64,000 nt of DNA from Symbiodinium natans (GCA_905221605.1 CAJNDS010002129.1:1-64000), one strand, 5' to 3'. Numbered from the stretch's first letter, positions 27,513 through 38,293 are shown. Program-made: numbers and translations. Notes: generated from the letters alone by a model not told the origin.

Positions 27513-27586
27513 GCCTGGGCCTACGGGGAAATCGCTGCAAAGACATCGACCGCCTCTCGGACCTGGTCTCGCGCGGCTGCGTGGAG
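27513..27586 (+). CDS. Leucine-rich-repeat exon (RNI-like)
   Basis: CCCAG acceptor at 27512 and GT donor at 27587. Reads LGLRGNRCKDIDRLSDLV then SRGCVE, matching the LxLxxNxCxDxxxLxxLV unit of ribonuclease-inhibitor-like LRRs. CCCTAAA repeats end 12 bases upstream. Confidence 0.65.
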
Positions 27587-27689
27587 GTGCGCGAGTCTTC
27601 GTCACGGTCAAAGACCTCAACTACCAAGTGCTTAGGAATCCCCCCGCAAAAGAATAACAAGATTCTTCCTTCTAAGGGCAACATAGGGA

Positions 27690-27724
27690 TGATTTTTTTT
27701 TTTTTTTTTTGGGGGGGGGGGGGG
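27690..27724. repeat. T-run joined to G-run
   Basis: About 18 T followed by about 14 G, similar to 17106-17142 and 54508-54525. Confidence 0.95.
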
Positions 27725-28115
27725 TTCGGCAAGTAATAGTCAACCTAAGGCTTAGGCCCCTAGAGGGAAAGAAAGGGGGAGCCCATAAGCCTAAGCAGCC
27801 CTAAACTCCGATCGCACATCTTTTGAGGGGGGGCCTGGGTCCATGAACAGCAGTGTCTTCACGATGTTTGGGGAACCCCTGAGATGGCATGCAAGGCTCG
27901 TCATCTGATTCTGAGCCCAACTATGTATATGTAAGAGTCCTGCGGAAATTCCAGTGAGGGATGGACGAAGTCTAATGGCATGGCAGCTGCTAGGGCCGCT
28001 AGGGGCAACAGCCTTCCCCAACTACAAATTGTACTTCCTTATGGTTCCTTTAACCCTTATACCAGAATAACCCCCCAAAACCGCATCTACTTCTTAAGGC
28101 CTAAATTTCTCCCAG

Positions 28116-28219
28116 AACCCCGGACCGTAGAAGAACGCCAGACCCTGGTTCGGGAGGCTTTGGATCTGTCCGACAATCTTCTCAATGACGCCAAGCTTCA
28201 ATTTTGGGATACGGGCCGG
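28116..28219 (+). CDS. Leucine-rich-repeat exon
   Basis: CTCCCAG acceptor; PRTVEERQTLVREALDLS then DNLLNDAKLQFWDT. LDLSDNLLND fits an LRR core. Confidence 0.5.
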
Positions 28220-28645
28220 TTCGGAATTCGGGGTTTCATGTGTGCGTGTGTGCGCAACTCTGCTCAGTTGACTTGTAGCAGATCTTGAAATGACGACCTG
28301 GTCAGTCTTGTGAGTCTTGTGGCCTCGTACCCGAGCTCTGCGCGCTCTTTCAACCCTTCCACAGTCCCTTTTAGTCCAACTTCATGAACAGCTTGCCAAA
28401 TAGGTGTTGGATGCTTGACTTTTCTATCCAGGAGCTCTTTCCTTCATGTCGCCCTAGGGCTGCAGAATCTAGGGGTTTTTTAGTCTTGGGGCGGCTGCAT
28501 CTCAGGACAAGAGCATTCAGCAGCTCTGCGAAATTCTGGGCGCGCCTGGATGCCGACTCGTTGAGCTGCTGCTCGCTCAAAAATCAGCACGCTGCGACGA
28601 TCGACCCCCCTGACCCTTCGAACTTCCTGGGCATATGTGCGCACC

Positions 28646-28719
28646 TTGGGATGTTCCCCCTTATACTAACGTACCCCTATTATGATCCCTTTTAAGGACT
28701 GTCAGGGGGAACATCCCAA
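28646..28719. mobile_element. Inverted-repeat element family A (copy 7, short form)
   Basis: TTGGGATGTTCCCCCTTATA ... GGACTGTCAGGGGGAACA then TCCCAA. Flanks TGCGCACC (28638-28645) and TGTGTACC (28720-28727) form an 8-base duplication with two transitions. Confidence 0.85.
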
Positions 28720-28764
28720 TGTGTACCTGTGGACCCTCAGCCAAAATCCACCTGTAGCTTCTGT

Positions 28765-28912
28765 GCTTGGGTCTTGGCCAACAAGTGGCTGCCGTGAACG
28801 CCACAGTTGCATCCGCCGTCAGGGATCTTTCGGACAATCGGCGGCTCTCCTCAGCGTCACTGAAGACGCTGTTTGCCAAGCTGCCCAGGAGGGGGTCAGG
28901 GTCATCAAGGGG
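28765..28912 (+). CDS. Leucine-rich-repeat exon
   Basis: QQVAAVNATVASAVRDLS then DNRRLSSASLKTLFAKLP. Fits an LRR unit followed by a helix. Probably belongs with the exons at 21752, 27513 and 28116. Confidence 0.5.
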
Positions 28913-29447
28913 GCATCAAGGTTCCGGCGTGTGCTTCAATAAGCATAGTCCTGAACGGGCCTGCTCGTATGACAATACAAACGTATATATATATATATAT
29001 TCTTTTTTTCTTAAAGCAATGCACCCCCTTAGAATGCCGTTTTGTGGAACGCTTCAGTGCCTGGGGCTGCTTCCGGAGGGTTGCATGTAGGTGCCATTGA
29101 CGCTATTCCTTTTGCGAGGGTTTGAGTCCTTGAAGTACCTGCCTTATAGCCCTTAGAATCCAAAGTTGTCAATAGAGTTTTCAACTCCGCCCGGCAGAAG
29201 CCCCGTTCGTCAACTTTCGCTTCGGAGAACGTCGCTCTGTGACAACGGGGACGCTCGCCTTTGAGAGGTTTAGGCTTTAGGGCTTAGGGTGTTGGGTAAA
29301 ACCCCTAAGGCCCGAAACTCCACGGTAGTGGCAACAGGAAATACATATCCCGAACCCAAAAGTGTAACAGCCTAAAAGTAGACTTTGCACCTAGGATGTT
29401 GGCACATGCTGTGCATCTGGTCCGGAATTTGAGTTTGGCGACGTGGT

Positions 29448-29660
29448 TTGCCACGACCTTTTCATTTTGTTTTGCTTAGGATCCCTCCGCAATTGGACAG
29501 ACCAAACGTGCACAGGGCGAAATGGGATTTTAGTTCAGGAGCCGGCTTAAACCCCAAAGCGCGTCTTTCTTTCACACACGAGGTCCAAACCCTGTGCGCA
29601 CAGCAAAAAACCTCACAAGCACTCCGTCAACGGATGGGTGGGGCTGCAATTAATTCCTGA
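29448..29660 (+). CDS. Open frame, unknown
   Basis: LPRPFHFVLLRIPPQLDR, PNVHRAKWDFSSGAGL and LSFTHEVQTLCAQQKTSQ; stop at 29660. No domain recognised. Confidence 0.4.
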   Translation: MPRPFHFVLLRIPPQLDRPNVHRAKWDFSSGAGLNPKARLSFTHEVQTLCAQQKTSQALRQRMGGAAINS

Positions 29661-29771
29661 GCTTTGCACTTGCTTGGTGGGGTTTGGATTTCACCGGTTC
29701 AGTCGCATACGACATGAAAACCCTCATGCGCTTGTTCGACTGGCCACGTTGCCATACACTCAGCATACACT

Positions 29772-29964
29772 ATGGGGGAGAAACCAAAGCCTTTGAACTT
29801 TCCAAGCCCTGAAAGCCTGGGCCCCCCACTGTCCCAGAAGCTCTTGGCTCCAAAAGGTCAATTTCCTCGCCGGAATGCTGGGTGACATTGACCTGGTCCT
29901 CTTGGACTTAGCTCTTGGGCAGAAGTTGCACCCTCCTATGTTCCCTCTTATTGAGTTTGGTTGA
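29772..29964 (+). pseudogene. Coding-like region with a one-base frameshift
   Basis: ATG 29772 opens MGEKPKPLNFPSPESLGP then PLSQKLLAPK. After CCAAAAGG the next frame continues VNFLAGMLGDIDLVLLDL then ALGQKLHPPMFPLIEF to TGA 29962-29964. One extra G in the AAAAGG run would explain it. Assembly error or decayed gene. Confidence 0.45.
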
Positions 29965-30104
29965 GGCGTTTGGCGTGAGCCATTATCTCCGACATTGGTC
30001 ACCTGGGTTGTGCTTTGGAATAGTTTTTTAATTTCCCTTCTTTCCTTATACGGGAACCTAATCAGAAATAGTTTTCAAAGGGGTTAAGGCACAACTCAGT
30101 CACT

Positions 30105-30350
30105 TTGCTGGGGAGTCTCACATCTTCTTTGGTGCATATGCATGCTTACGTCAGTGCAAATTGGCCGGAAACGCCGCTGAGAGCACACGGCGCGCTTTTG
30201 CAGGAGCACTTCGCTGGAACATGCCAGCTTGCGAAAAGAGCATGTAACGTGTGTACATCAACCATAGCCAAGAATCGCGCCGGCCAGAGCAGCAACTGGC
30301 AGATTCAGTGTGTTTTGAACCTTCGCAGCGGACATCCTCGTAGGCTTTGA
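30105..30350 (+). CDS. Open frame, unknown
   Basis: 82 codons: LTSSLVHMHAYVSANWPE, LLQEHFAGTCQLAKRACN, ending RSGHPRRL. A minus frame overlaps (30151-30459), so strand is uncertain. Confidence 0.35.
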   Translation: MLGSLTSSLVHMHAYVSANWPETPLRAHGALLQEHFAGTCQLAKRACNVCTSTIAKNRAGQSSNWQIQCVLNLRSGHPRRL

Positions 30351-30629
30351 CGTGTGCAGCTTGAATCTTCGTAGAAAAATGTGAAGTGGTCGGCTCCCCA
30401 CCTGCAAGAGAAGCATCATGGATCAACTGTGTACCTAAACAGCACTGCCCAACAACCATAGGCCACAGACCTTCATGGAACTAAGGTAACTAAGGGGTGG
30501 GTTACTCGGTCTAGGCATACTTCCCTTAAGCAGAACTTAGTTCCGCAAGCCGATCAAAGTTTCAACTGCCTGTTGGGATTCTGCACCTGATAAATCAAGA
30601 TTTTTCATGTGACGCGGCAACTCTCCGTA

Positions 30630-30735
30630 AACCCCTAAACCCTAAACAACCCTAAACACCCTAAACCCTAAACCCTAAACCCTAAACCCTAAACCCTATA
30701 CCCTATACCCTATACCCTATAAACCCTAAACCCTC
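30630..30735. repeat. CCCTAAA array with CCCTATA block
   Basis: Canonical units, then four CCCTATA units, then canonical again. Confidence 0.9.
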
Positions 30736-31183
30736 TTCGCCATCAAGCCTCCTGCGTCTGCAACCTCGCCCAGGCGTGCTTGAACATCTCGCCTCCCACC
30801 GTCTCGGACCCCGCAGCCTCCCACCAAAAGTCCTTATAAACTTGTGGGATGTAGAACAGGCCCGGCAGTCTCATGCCGTGCTGTCACGGAGCAGCGAGTC
30901 AGGTGGCAAAACAGCCTTGAGAGCCCTAAACCTACAACGCCTTGACAGGCCTGACAGTGGTGATTTCATCAACCATACCTAGGGTTGAGGGTTGAGGGAT
31001 TGTATGAGAAATCAAGAAGCTGGCCTGACCCATTGAGACCTTCGGAGTCCCTGCTGTGTGATCGTTTGAGTCGAAACCACCAGGGTTCTGCTCCTAGCAC
31101 CTCGCAAGCAACCTGAAGGAGATGATTTCAACAAACTTCGGAGCTCTTTCTACGTTCCGCTGTAGTATCTTAAGGAAGGAGGG

Positions 31184-31346
31184 GTGTCATTTCCATTCCT
31201 GAAAGTAGGTTGCCTAGGACCTAGACTTAACAGCCTCTTCGCCAGCAGTGACGATCCGAACCAGAAAGATGCAGGACCTGCTGTTTGCTGCTCAAGGGGC
31301 GCCTGGGCTCCAATGCTCCCCGGACTTCATGAGTGGGACATAGCCA
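31184..31346 (+). CDS. Open frame cut by a family A element
   Basis: LKVGCLGPRLNSLFASSD, DPNQKDAGPAVCCSRGAW, APMLPGLHEWDIA, directly abutting the element at 31347. After the element one copy of the duplication (CATAGCCA) resumes. Confidence 0.45.
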
Positions 31347-31447
31347 TTTGGATGTTCCCCCTTATGCTAGCAGTCCTTAACAGGGAGTATAAAACCCCCT
31401 AGTATAATCCCTATTAAGGACTGTTAGTATAAGGCAGAACATCCCAA
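31347..31447. mobile_element. Inverted-repeat element family A (copy 8) with perfect 8-base target duplication
   Basis: TTTGGATGTTCCCCCTTATG ... AAGGCAGAACATCCCAA. CATAGCCA is duplicated at 31339-31346 and 31448-31455. Confidence 0.9.
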
Positions 31448-31609
31448 CATAGCCACGACATAGTGACATAGTGGGGCCTGATAAGCTTACAAATGCTCAC
31501 GTTCAGTATTTGCTTCTTGTGTTTCGGGTTGGCATAGCGTGCCGAAGATGGACGGGAACTCGAGGTTTTCCCTGAAGGATGCATTCATGAGTCCTGCACA
31601 GGTTGCAAC

Positions 31610-31730
31610 CCTAAACCCTCAACCCTTTTGACTAAACCCTGAACCCTAAACCCTAAACCTGAACCCTGAACCCTGAACCCTGAACCCTAAACCCTAAACC
31701 CTAAACCCTAAACCCTAAACCCTAAAGCCC
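31610..31730. repeat. CCCTAAA array with CCCTGAA block
   Basis: Includes four consecutive CCCTGAA units, then canonical units up to the exon. Confidence 0.9.
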
Positions 31731-31734
31731 AGGC

Positions 31735-31873
31735 CTGGTGGTGGATGACGCAGGCCGGCGCCTACGATGGAGGAATTGCAACTCCTTCGAGAGATTGCTG
31801 GCGCCGGGGGTGCAGCCGCAGGTCTCGGCTGAGGAAAAAGGGAACATCCTTGAGGACCAAATGAACGAACCAT
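31735..31873 (+). CDS. Probable terminal exon, unknown
   Basis: LVVDDAGRRLRWRNCNSF, ERLLAPGVQPQVSAEEKG, NILEDQMNEP, TAA at about 31871-31873. An AAAGCCCAG acceptor joins the array to the exon. Confidence 0.5.
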
Positions 31874-32795
31874 AAACCCTTTAGGGGTCATTTGGTCCCC
31901 AAGGGTTCGGGCTCAGAGGGAAGCACAGAGGACGCATCGTCCCACAGAACTGTCGGGTTGAGAAATTCGTAATTTCGTTCGGGCCTGGGTTCAGAGAGCC
32001 TGCTGGACAGGGTTCAGGGCGGAAAGAGGGATGAGGATTCGCGTGTGGTTTTTTTGTGCCCGCCAAGACCGAGCAGAGCCCGCATGCCCGAACCATCCCA
32101 ATGTTTCCCAGTTGAACCCTAAAGCACAGCTCTCACTCCCAAGCCCCCAAACGGCCGAACCCCGAATCTCAAACACAAGCTGGACCAATGCTTGGCTCGA
32201 AGCTTGCGGCAGCCCTGCTTCTGGGGCGGCTGCAGGGGGGTTCCGGGCCGCGGCGACATCGATCTGAGGTACAAGGCATGGAAACTAGGGATCAGCAACA
32301 GGGATTTCAGGATTGAAGATGTCACGAGGCTTTTTTTTGGGCACTGGCTTGCCCATGCATCATCACTACCCGCACGCCGAATGCTGCTATTGTTCACACA
32401 ACATACCGCTTGCGGTGAGGGGCTGCCGATTAGGCCACTGCGCCTACATGTCGGCAGGTTAAGCAACACAGTTTTCTATGCGAACGTACTACAAAGAGGG
32501 CTCATGAAGGCTGCCTGTAATAGGGTCCGACCATTGTGTAGAAGCTGAGACAGCACGACCAAAAGATGGGTTTCGTCTCTCTCCCATGTGCGCTCGTGTT
32601 TATCGTCAGGGTTGTGTGAGCTTGGCCTCGAACTTCCACCAGGACAGCCGAGATGCCAGACAAGAAAGAGGCTGCGTGGGAACGCTTCGTTGTGGGTTGT
32701 GCTGCAGAAGCAAGGTCCGCTTGACTGGACGTGTCACCGCCTCCGCCCCGCAACACTTCTCCAAGAGTGTGACCTTGAGCCGTGCATGCCCTAAC

Positions 32796-32957
32796 TAGCC
32801 CTAAAGCCCTAAAGCCCTAAAGCCCTAAAGCCCTAAAGCCCTAAAGCCCTAAAGCCCTAAAACCCTAAAACCCTAAAACCCTAAAACCCTAAAACCCTAA
32901 AACCCTAAAACCCTAAAACCCTAAACCCTAACACCCTAAAGCCCTAAACCCCTAAAA
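32796..32957. repeat. Telomere-like array of 8-base variants
   Basis: Successive blocks of CCCTAAAG and then CCCTAAAA, eight-base units rather than seven, each repeated about seven to nine times. Confidence 0.95.
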
Positions 32958-33054
32958 CTATGCCTTCTTGCATCCGTCTGACACCCTTCCCCTGTGCTCC
33001 ACGGGCGAGGCCGCATCCCTGGTGACGGCCGCAGAGAAGAATCTCAAGGCTCGG
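32958..33054 (+). CDS. Exon between opposed telomere arrays, unknown
   Basis: YAFLHPSDTLPLCSTGEA then ASLVTAAEKNLKAR; a GT donor at 33055 lies inside GGGTTTAG. Confidence 0.55.
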
Positions 33055-33112
33055 GTTTAGGGTTTAGGGTTTAGGGTTTAGGGTTTAGGACTTAGGGACC
33101 CTCGGCGTGTAG

Positions 33113-33694
33113 GTGAAGGCAGACATAGGCAGACAAAGACCCATGTGCTTTTGCCCGGGATATTTGAGTTGCAAGTGTCAAAATGTTTGGTTCAAGGGGT
33201 TATCGGATTTGGTCGTATTGTTCTTCGCACTTTTCAGTCAGAACAAGACACGTGAGAGCCAGACTTGGCCCTCGAGGTTCGGCATAAAGTTGTTTCATGC
33301 ATACATAGTCCACTTTAGTCTACTTCCTGCATTGCTGCATTGCACATACATCCAGCGTAGTCTCTGTAGATCTGCTTGCTGTAAGGGCTTGGTACCCCCT
33401 AAATTCGTGCGGGTTCTTGGCGCCGGCGGTGCAGCAACCCAGCCCCTGCGATGTTCAGGTCGGCAATGCTCAGCAGGGCGTGCAGGCATCGGAGCCCTAA
33501 ATCCTCGAAGTGCACCAAAGCAAAACAAAAAAACAACTACTGTTGCATCCCTAAACATGCTGGAATTCAGAGGATGTTGGGTTTATTTAGGGTTTGGCAT
33601 CCCAATGGTTGGCTCCGAGTTCTACCTCGACTTGCCTGGGACCTTGTCACCCTGGAACCCCCTGAACCCCCAACCCCTGCTTGAATCTTCATGA
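33113..33694 (+). CDS. Long open frame (about 190 codons), unknown
   Basis: Open to 33694. Includes MCFCPGYLSCKCQNVWF, SDLVVLFFALFSQNKTR (hydrophobic) and later QNKKTTTVASLNMLEF. The length argues against chance, yet segments may be exon and intron mixtures; an alternative frame at 33430-33495 (VQQPSPCDVQVGNAQQGV) is also exon-like. Confidence 0.35.
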   Translation: MKADIGRQRPMCFCPGYLSCKCQNVWFKGLSDLVVLFFALFSQNKTRESQTWPSRFGIKLFHAYIVHFSLLPALLHCTYIQRSLCRSACCKGLVPPKFVRVLGAGGAATQPLRCSGRQCSAGRAGIGALNPRSAPKQNKKTTTVASLNMLEFRGCWVYLGFGIPMVGSEFYLDLPGTLSPWNPLNPQPLLESS

Positions 33695-34379
33695 GCTGTT
33701 TGTACCTTCCCTGAGCCCTCGAAACCCCAAACCCTAAACCCTAAGCTTCATCACTCTGTTGCCCTGCAACGCCTCTAGGCTCGACATGTAGGGGCGCCTC
33801 TGTTCACTTTTGCAGGCTGCGACCGCCGCAGGGAGCTTAGGGTTTAAGGATCTGGTATTGCAGTCCAGATTTCTCAACAAGGGCTTCGGGCTTCCTGGGC
33901 CATCTCCAACGCAAAGAACGTCACAAAAATAGGCACGCAACACTGGGACCCATTCTCCACTTCCGCGGACAGAAGGCCCCGACCCACCCTGAACTTTGAT
34001 CGCTTTCACTCACGACGTGTTTGCATCCTCTGAGGCACCACAATTGTCCCCCCCCCCCCCCCACAGCTTAGGCCTTAGACATCTTCAAGGGGTTGGGCCC
34101 TGACGGCGAGCCAGGAGCCCAGTCTTGTCGCTGGCATTCAAAATTATACATTCTGTACCAGATCCAAACAAGCACCGCTAAATTCGCGCAGTCACGCCAC
34201 ATGCCTGGCCTGTCTGACAAGCAACCTCCTTCAAATGGGGTTCTGAAGTACGGGGTTGCATGGGGTTTTCAGGGGTCTTAATATCGGTCCCGTTTCAGGA
34301 CCCAGATTAAGGGACCATGAACTACCCCAAGATCTCACCAGGTCTGATGGCTGTAGGGGTTGGCTCCCACGGCTCTACC

Positions 34380-34494
34380 GAGGGGGGCGCTCCCTGATGT
34401 GCTGCGCCTCGTCGTGGATGGCAAGCGTATGCTGGCCATTCAACAGCAAGAGGCCGTGCCAACCTTTTCTGGATATCTCTGTGTGCTTGCCGAA
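34380..34494 (+). CDS. Exon-like frame, unknown
   Basis: GALPDVLRLVVDGKRMLA then IQQQEAVPTFSGYLCVLA. A family A element starts about 30 bases later. Confidence 0.5.
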
Positions 34495-34524
34495 AGTTGG
34501 CTTCACAGGCCATGTGCCCCCAAC

Positions 34525-34655
34525 TTGGGATGTTCCCACCTGTTTCTAGCAGTCCTCAAGGGGGATTAGAGTCGGGGGTACTATAGTCCCACCCCAAACC
34601 CTAAACCCTAAACCCTCCCGATCAAGGAGTCTTAGTAGAAGGGGGAACATCCCAA
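34525..34655. mobile_element. Inverted-repeat element family A (copy 9) with telomere units in its loop
   Basis: TTGGGATGTTCCCACC ... GTAGAAGGGGGAACATCCCA. CCCTAAACCCTAAACCCT lies in the middle (34592-34616). Confidence 0.85.
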
Positions 34656-34811
34656 ACCCTAAGCCCTCCGAGGTGACAGGGTATCGCCTGTAAGCGGAAT
34701 CCTGGGCGTGCTTGGCGAGGGTAATGCAGAGTAGGGTTTAGGGTTAGGGTTTGGGTTTAGGGTTTAGGGTTTCGGGTTTAGGGTTTCGGGTTCAGGGGCT
34801 TCCCGGTTCAG

Positions 34812-34863
34812 AGGTGGCCCTCCTCCACGGCCATAGTGCCAGCGTCGTCGCATTCAAACTGAG
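34812..34863 (+). CDS. WD40-like exon
   Basis: GGTTCAG acceptor at 34811 and GT donor at 34864. Reads VALLHGHSASVVAFKLR, the GH dipeptide and following strand of a WD40 unit. Confidence 0.55.
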
Positions 34864-34973
34864 GTGCCAACTTTCCAGTGCCAAATACCTATAGCTACAA
34901 GTAGAGGAACTTCAAGTCCAACCAGCCTTAAGCACGCAAAGGTGCTTGTCCTGGTTAAGCTTTGCTTTCGCAG

Positions 34974-35049
34974 GCCCTGAACTCCGTGCGGCAGTTTGCC
35001 GAAGAAGCGCAGGCAAACTTTGCGAAGGCCTATGGCAAGTCAGTGTCAG
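34974..35049 (+). CDS. Exon, helical, unknown
   Basis: TTTCGCAG acceptor and GTATCC donor bound ALNSVRQFAEEAQANFAK then AYGKSVS. Clean boundaries. Confidence 0.65.
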
Positions 35050-35340
35050 GTATCCATGGCTGTGAATTCATTAGTTTTCAGGCTGTATGCAGCAACATAG
35101 TCGGCCACGAATTTTAAGCCCTAAACTCTAAACCCTAACTTTAACAGCCCCCCACCCTGAACCCTCAAAGATGCGAAATCTCTGGGCCTGTGTCATGGGC
35201 AACAGCCTGGAAAGCACACCGGGCCGGAAGTTTGTACCCTAAACCCTAAACCCGAAACCCTAAACCTTATTCTGGACTTAGGTTTTTCATGTCCGGGCGT
35301 ACCCTTCCAAGCCTGCTGCAAAGGTTTTTGGGTTCAGGAT

Positions 35341-35474
35341 CTTGGTAGCCCAGTGGTGCCCAATTGCCGTGCCCAATTGCCCTTGTTTTGCTTTTGGGTT
35401 CCCTTATACAGTACCTTTTAGGTTCCCTTATAAAGTACCTAAACCCTAAACCCTATGTGGCAACTGGGCTACCA
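35341..35474. mobile_element. Inverted-repeat element family B (copy 3) with telomere units
   Basis: CTTGGTAGCCCAGTGG left, CAACTGGGCTACCATGG right. CCTAAACCCTAAACCCTA sits just inside the right arm. Confidence 0.75.
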
Positions 35475-35587
35475 TGGGGTTTAAGATTTGGACGACTGCA
35501 AGCACCCAAGACCAGCGCCTGATGGCCCAGAAACAGAAGAAGTGTACCCATGTGCCAAGAAAGCCGAAATCCCTGAACCTCAAACCT

Positions 35588-35690
35588 CCTAAACCCTAAA
35601 CCCTAAACCCTAAACCCTAAACCCTAAACCCTAAACCCTAAACCCTAAACCCTAAACCCTAAACCCTAAACCCTAAACCCTAACCCCAAC
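35588..35690. repeat. CCCTAAA array
   Basis: About 14 perfect units ending five bases before an exon acceptor. Confidence 0.95.
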
Positions 35691-35695
35691 AACAG

Positions 35696-35748
35696 CCACC
35701 AGCCCTGACGAGGCCGGCAATAAGAGCGGAGAGGCTGCCATGATGTGG
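35696..35748 (+). CDS. Exon between opposed telomere arrays, unknown
   Basis: AACAG acceptor; TSPDEAGNKSGEAAMMW. A TTTAGGG array starts at about 35785. Confidence 0.5.
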
Positions 35749-35849
35749 GGGACTCCCAGACATCTTGGCTTTGGCTTAGGGTGGTGTAGGGTTTAGGGTT
35801 ATTTAGGGTTTAGGGTTTAGGGTTTAGGGTTTAGGGTACAATGTCTTTT

Positions 35850-36920
35850 TTTTGCTTTGTGGAGGGGGGGGGGGGGGGTTAGACAAGAAGAGGGCCCACG
35901 AGGCTTATGGGTTGGTTATATTTCTTTCGTTTTTTTCACATGACGTGCCTTCAGGGCCAGGTCGGTCGAGAACCAATGTATTATTGAATGTAATTATTGG
36001 GCGGGGTTTAGGGCTCAGGGCTGTGAAGTTTTCAGTTCCGGGCCAGAGTTTGCCCAAATGATTTCCGGGTCCAGGACTTGTGAATGACAAACTCTCGCCT
36101 CTCTAGTATTGAATTGTTAAACACTTCCAGGCCAACCCCTCGCACCGGCCGAAGAACAATTGGAGTGCAAGATCTGGGCTCTAGATGGTTAGACGAACAC
36201 GTCGGTACCCCTTCGAAGTATTCTCAACCTTCTCCTAGGACCCGGAATAGGCTCTTTTTTAGGCTTGGGGTTCCCTCATCATCCCCTTAAAAACAAAAGG
36301 GTCTAGTCTCTCTCGCCAAGGATCTCCCTTGCAGAGATTGATCTCAGTGAGCAGACTCGGCGGGCGTCCCAGTTCGAAGGTCATGGTTTCGGGCAGAGGG
36401 TTTCGGGTTTAGGGTTTAGGGCAGGCAGTGCAGCAGTCCTAGCCGTGAGAAGGGTTTAGGGTTTAGGCGGTTTAGGGTTCAACTTAGGGTTCAGGAATTA
36501 GGCCCGTTTAGGGGCTGGCCCTGTTTATGTTTTGGGACGTACGATGGCCTTGGCATGGCTCCTGCAGGGCCAAGTTCGCGGCCTACTTGACCTAAACCCT
36601 AAACCCTAAACCCTAAACCCTAAACCCTAAACCCTAAACTTGGGGGGTCACAGAATTCCTGCTAAGGCAACATGAATCCTAAGCCCTTTTGGGGTCCCTT
36701 AGATGCCCTGTCATGCCTGCCCCGTATGAAACCTGCCGACCCATAAACCCGAAACAACCTTCAAGGTTTTGTTGGGCTGTCCTGTCTCTATGCCCTGTAC
36801 ACATGCCGGTCGCAAGAAGGAACCGTCCTAGAGGAGTAGCTTGCGGAACATCGCGAACTTGGTTGAGGTGAAGGTTTCGGCTTAGACCACAGCCTAAACA
36901 CGAAATTGAAGCCCACGAAT
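35850..36920. other. Stretch without a firm gene call
   Basis: Holds a G-run (35863-35878), short TTTAGGG groups (36395-36490) and CCCTAAA (36594-36640). A peptide RSSLRNIANLVEVK near 36835 may be part of an exon. Confidence 0.4.
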
Positions 36921-36924
36921 ACGA

Positions 36925-37101
36925 CCTGAGCCACTGCGTGGCTTTGGCGTTTACTACACCGCAGCAATTGGAAGGCCTCTTTCCATTGCAAAGTTGCCCA
37001 ACATCCAGCTTGTGGACCAGGCTCTTCCGCACAGACATGTGCTGCACATGTTTTACAACATCGCGCACCCGTGCTTGCAAGAGCGAAGAGAGCAGTTGAA
37101 G
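36925..37101 (+). CDS. Exon-like frame of about 57 codons, unknown
   Basis: LRGFGVYYTAAIGRPLSI, AKLPNIQLVDQALPHRHV, LHMFYNIAHPCLQERREQ, then AAG before a GTGTTG donor at 37102. An antisense frame of 175 codons overlaps but lacks ordinary composition. Confidence 0.55.
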
Positions 37102-37845
37102 GTGTTGTGTTGCGTCTGTGTTTATGTAGTCGCTGTTTGTGGGCGGTTCTTGTTGATCATGTGGTTGTTTCTTTTGGCTAGCAGGGGTAGCCTGTAGCCA
37201 GATCACGTTTACAGTATTAAGGGCGTTACAGTCACCAGTTCACAAGTTCCTGAACATGTGTATGCATGTGTGCATGTATGTATGTGCACGTGTGAGAGAG
37301 AGAGATACACATGCTATGAGTATGCATCTATCTGTCTTTTGAGAAAGAGAGGAGAGAAAAACAACACACAAAAAGATAGAGTAAATAAAATAAGAAAATT
37401 CCAATACAAAGCTCGGACAGTGTGTGTGTGTGTGTCACCAGTAGCATCGGCCGGATGGGGTGGAGAGCCGGCAACATCTCTCAAAGCAGACGCCTGACCA
37501 ACACGTACGGGGTCTCAGGGCTGCGTCATGTGGTTGCCGAGGGGGGGAGTGTTCGATTGGTTGTGGCTGTGAAGCGACTCAACCGGAATGAATGAGAAGG
37601 CGGCCTCTGAGGTTGGGCGGTGTGGAGTCAGGGGCAGCCATCCCCTTGTCGATGCGAACTTTGGTGAAGTGCTGGATGTTATCTACATGCGGCACTTGTG
37701 GTCTCGAGTTCATCGAACTCTGCAGTAATGGTAATTCTGGTCTGCAGGGGTCATAGGTTGGCAGGGAATGTGCAACAAAGCATGGACCTGTGCAACGTTG
37801 AGAATGCCGAGCGCGCATGAATCTCGGATCAAGCTTGAAAGTTAG

Positions 37846-38025
37846 TTTGTGGCAATTCGGGCAGTGGCACCTCCCAGCAGCGACGAGAGCTTGCGTCGTG
37901 GAGTGCTGCGGTCCGGACGCCATATGCGGAACGACCATCAGAAAGATTTTCGGAATAGGGTGCCTTGCCAGGAGACCTGTGTGGGTGTCGAGTTTCATCG
38001 TCTTAGACTTGACAGGTCTTTGTAA
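37846..38025 (+). CDS. Probable terminal exon, unknown
   Basis: TTAG acceptor; FVAIRAVAPPSSDESLRR, GVLRSGRHMRNDHQKDFR, NRVPCQETCVGVEFHRLR, TAA 38023-38025. Other frames on both strands are also open. Confidence 0.4.
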   Translation, partial: FVAIRAVAPPSSDESLRRGVLRSGRHMRNDHQKDFRNRVPCQETCVGVEFHRLRLDRSL

Positions 38026-38293
38026 TTGCTATGATGGTTCAGGTGCGGGACACGTTGGGTTGCAGGCAGTTTGCACGCAGCCATGGACAGTGTACATGAG
38101 GCGAGCCTTAAAGACCCAGGCTGCTGCTCAATGTCACAGGCTCAGCAGTCAACGAGCACATGTAGCCCGCAACCCGCCAAGTCGCCGCCAACCCTGAATC
38201 TTCCGTCCCTACGACGTACTCAGCAAGGAAGTTGCGACCCTGAAACCCTAAACCCTGCAACCCTGAAACCCTAAACCCTAACCCTAAACCCAG

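Noticed and set aside
36679-37206. Minus-strand frame of 175 codons
   Set aside because: A better + strand exon with a GT donor overlaps, and the minus peptide lacks a recognisable pattern.
37579-37998. Minus-strand frame of 139 codons with CHCPNCHK
   Set aside because: A + strand exon candidate overlaps and neither strand is decisive; no supporting boundary on the minus strand.
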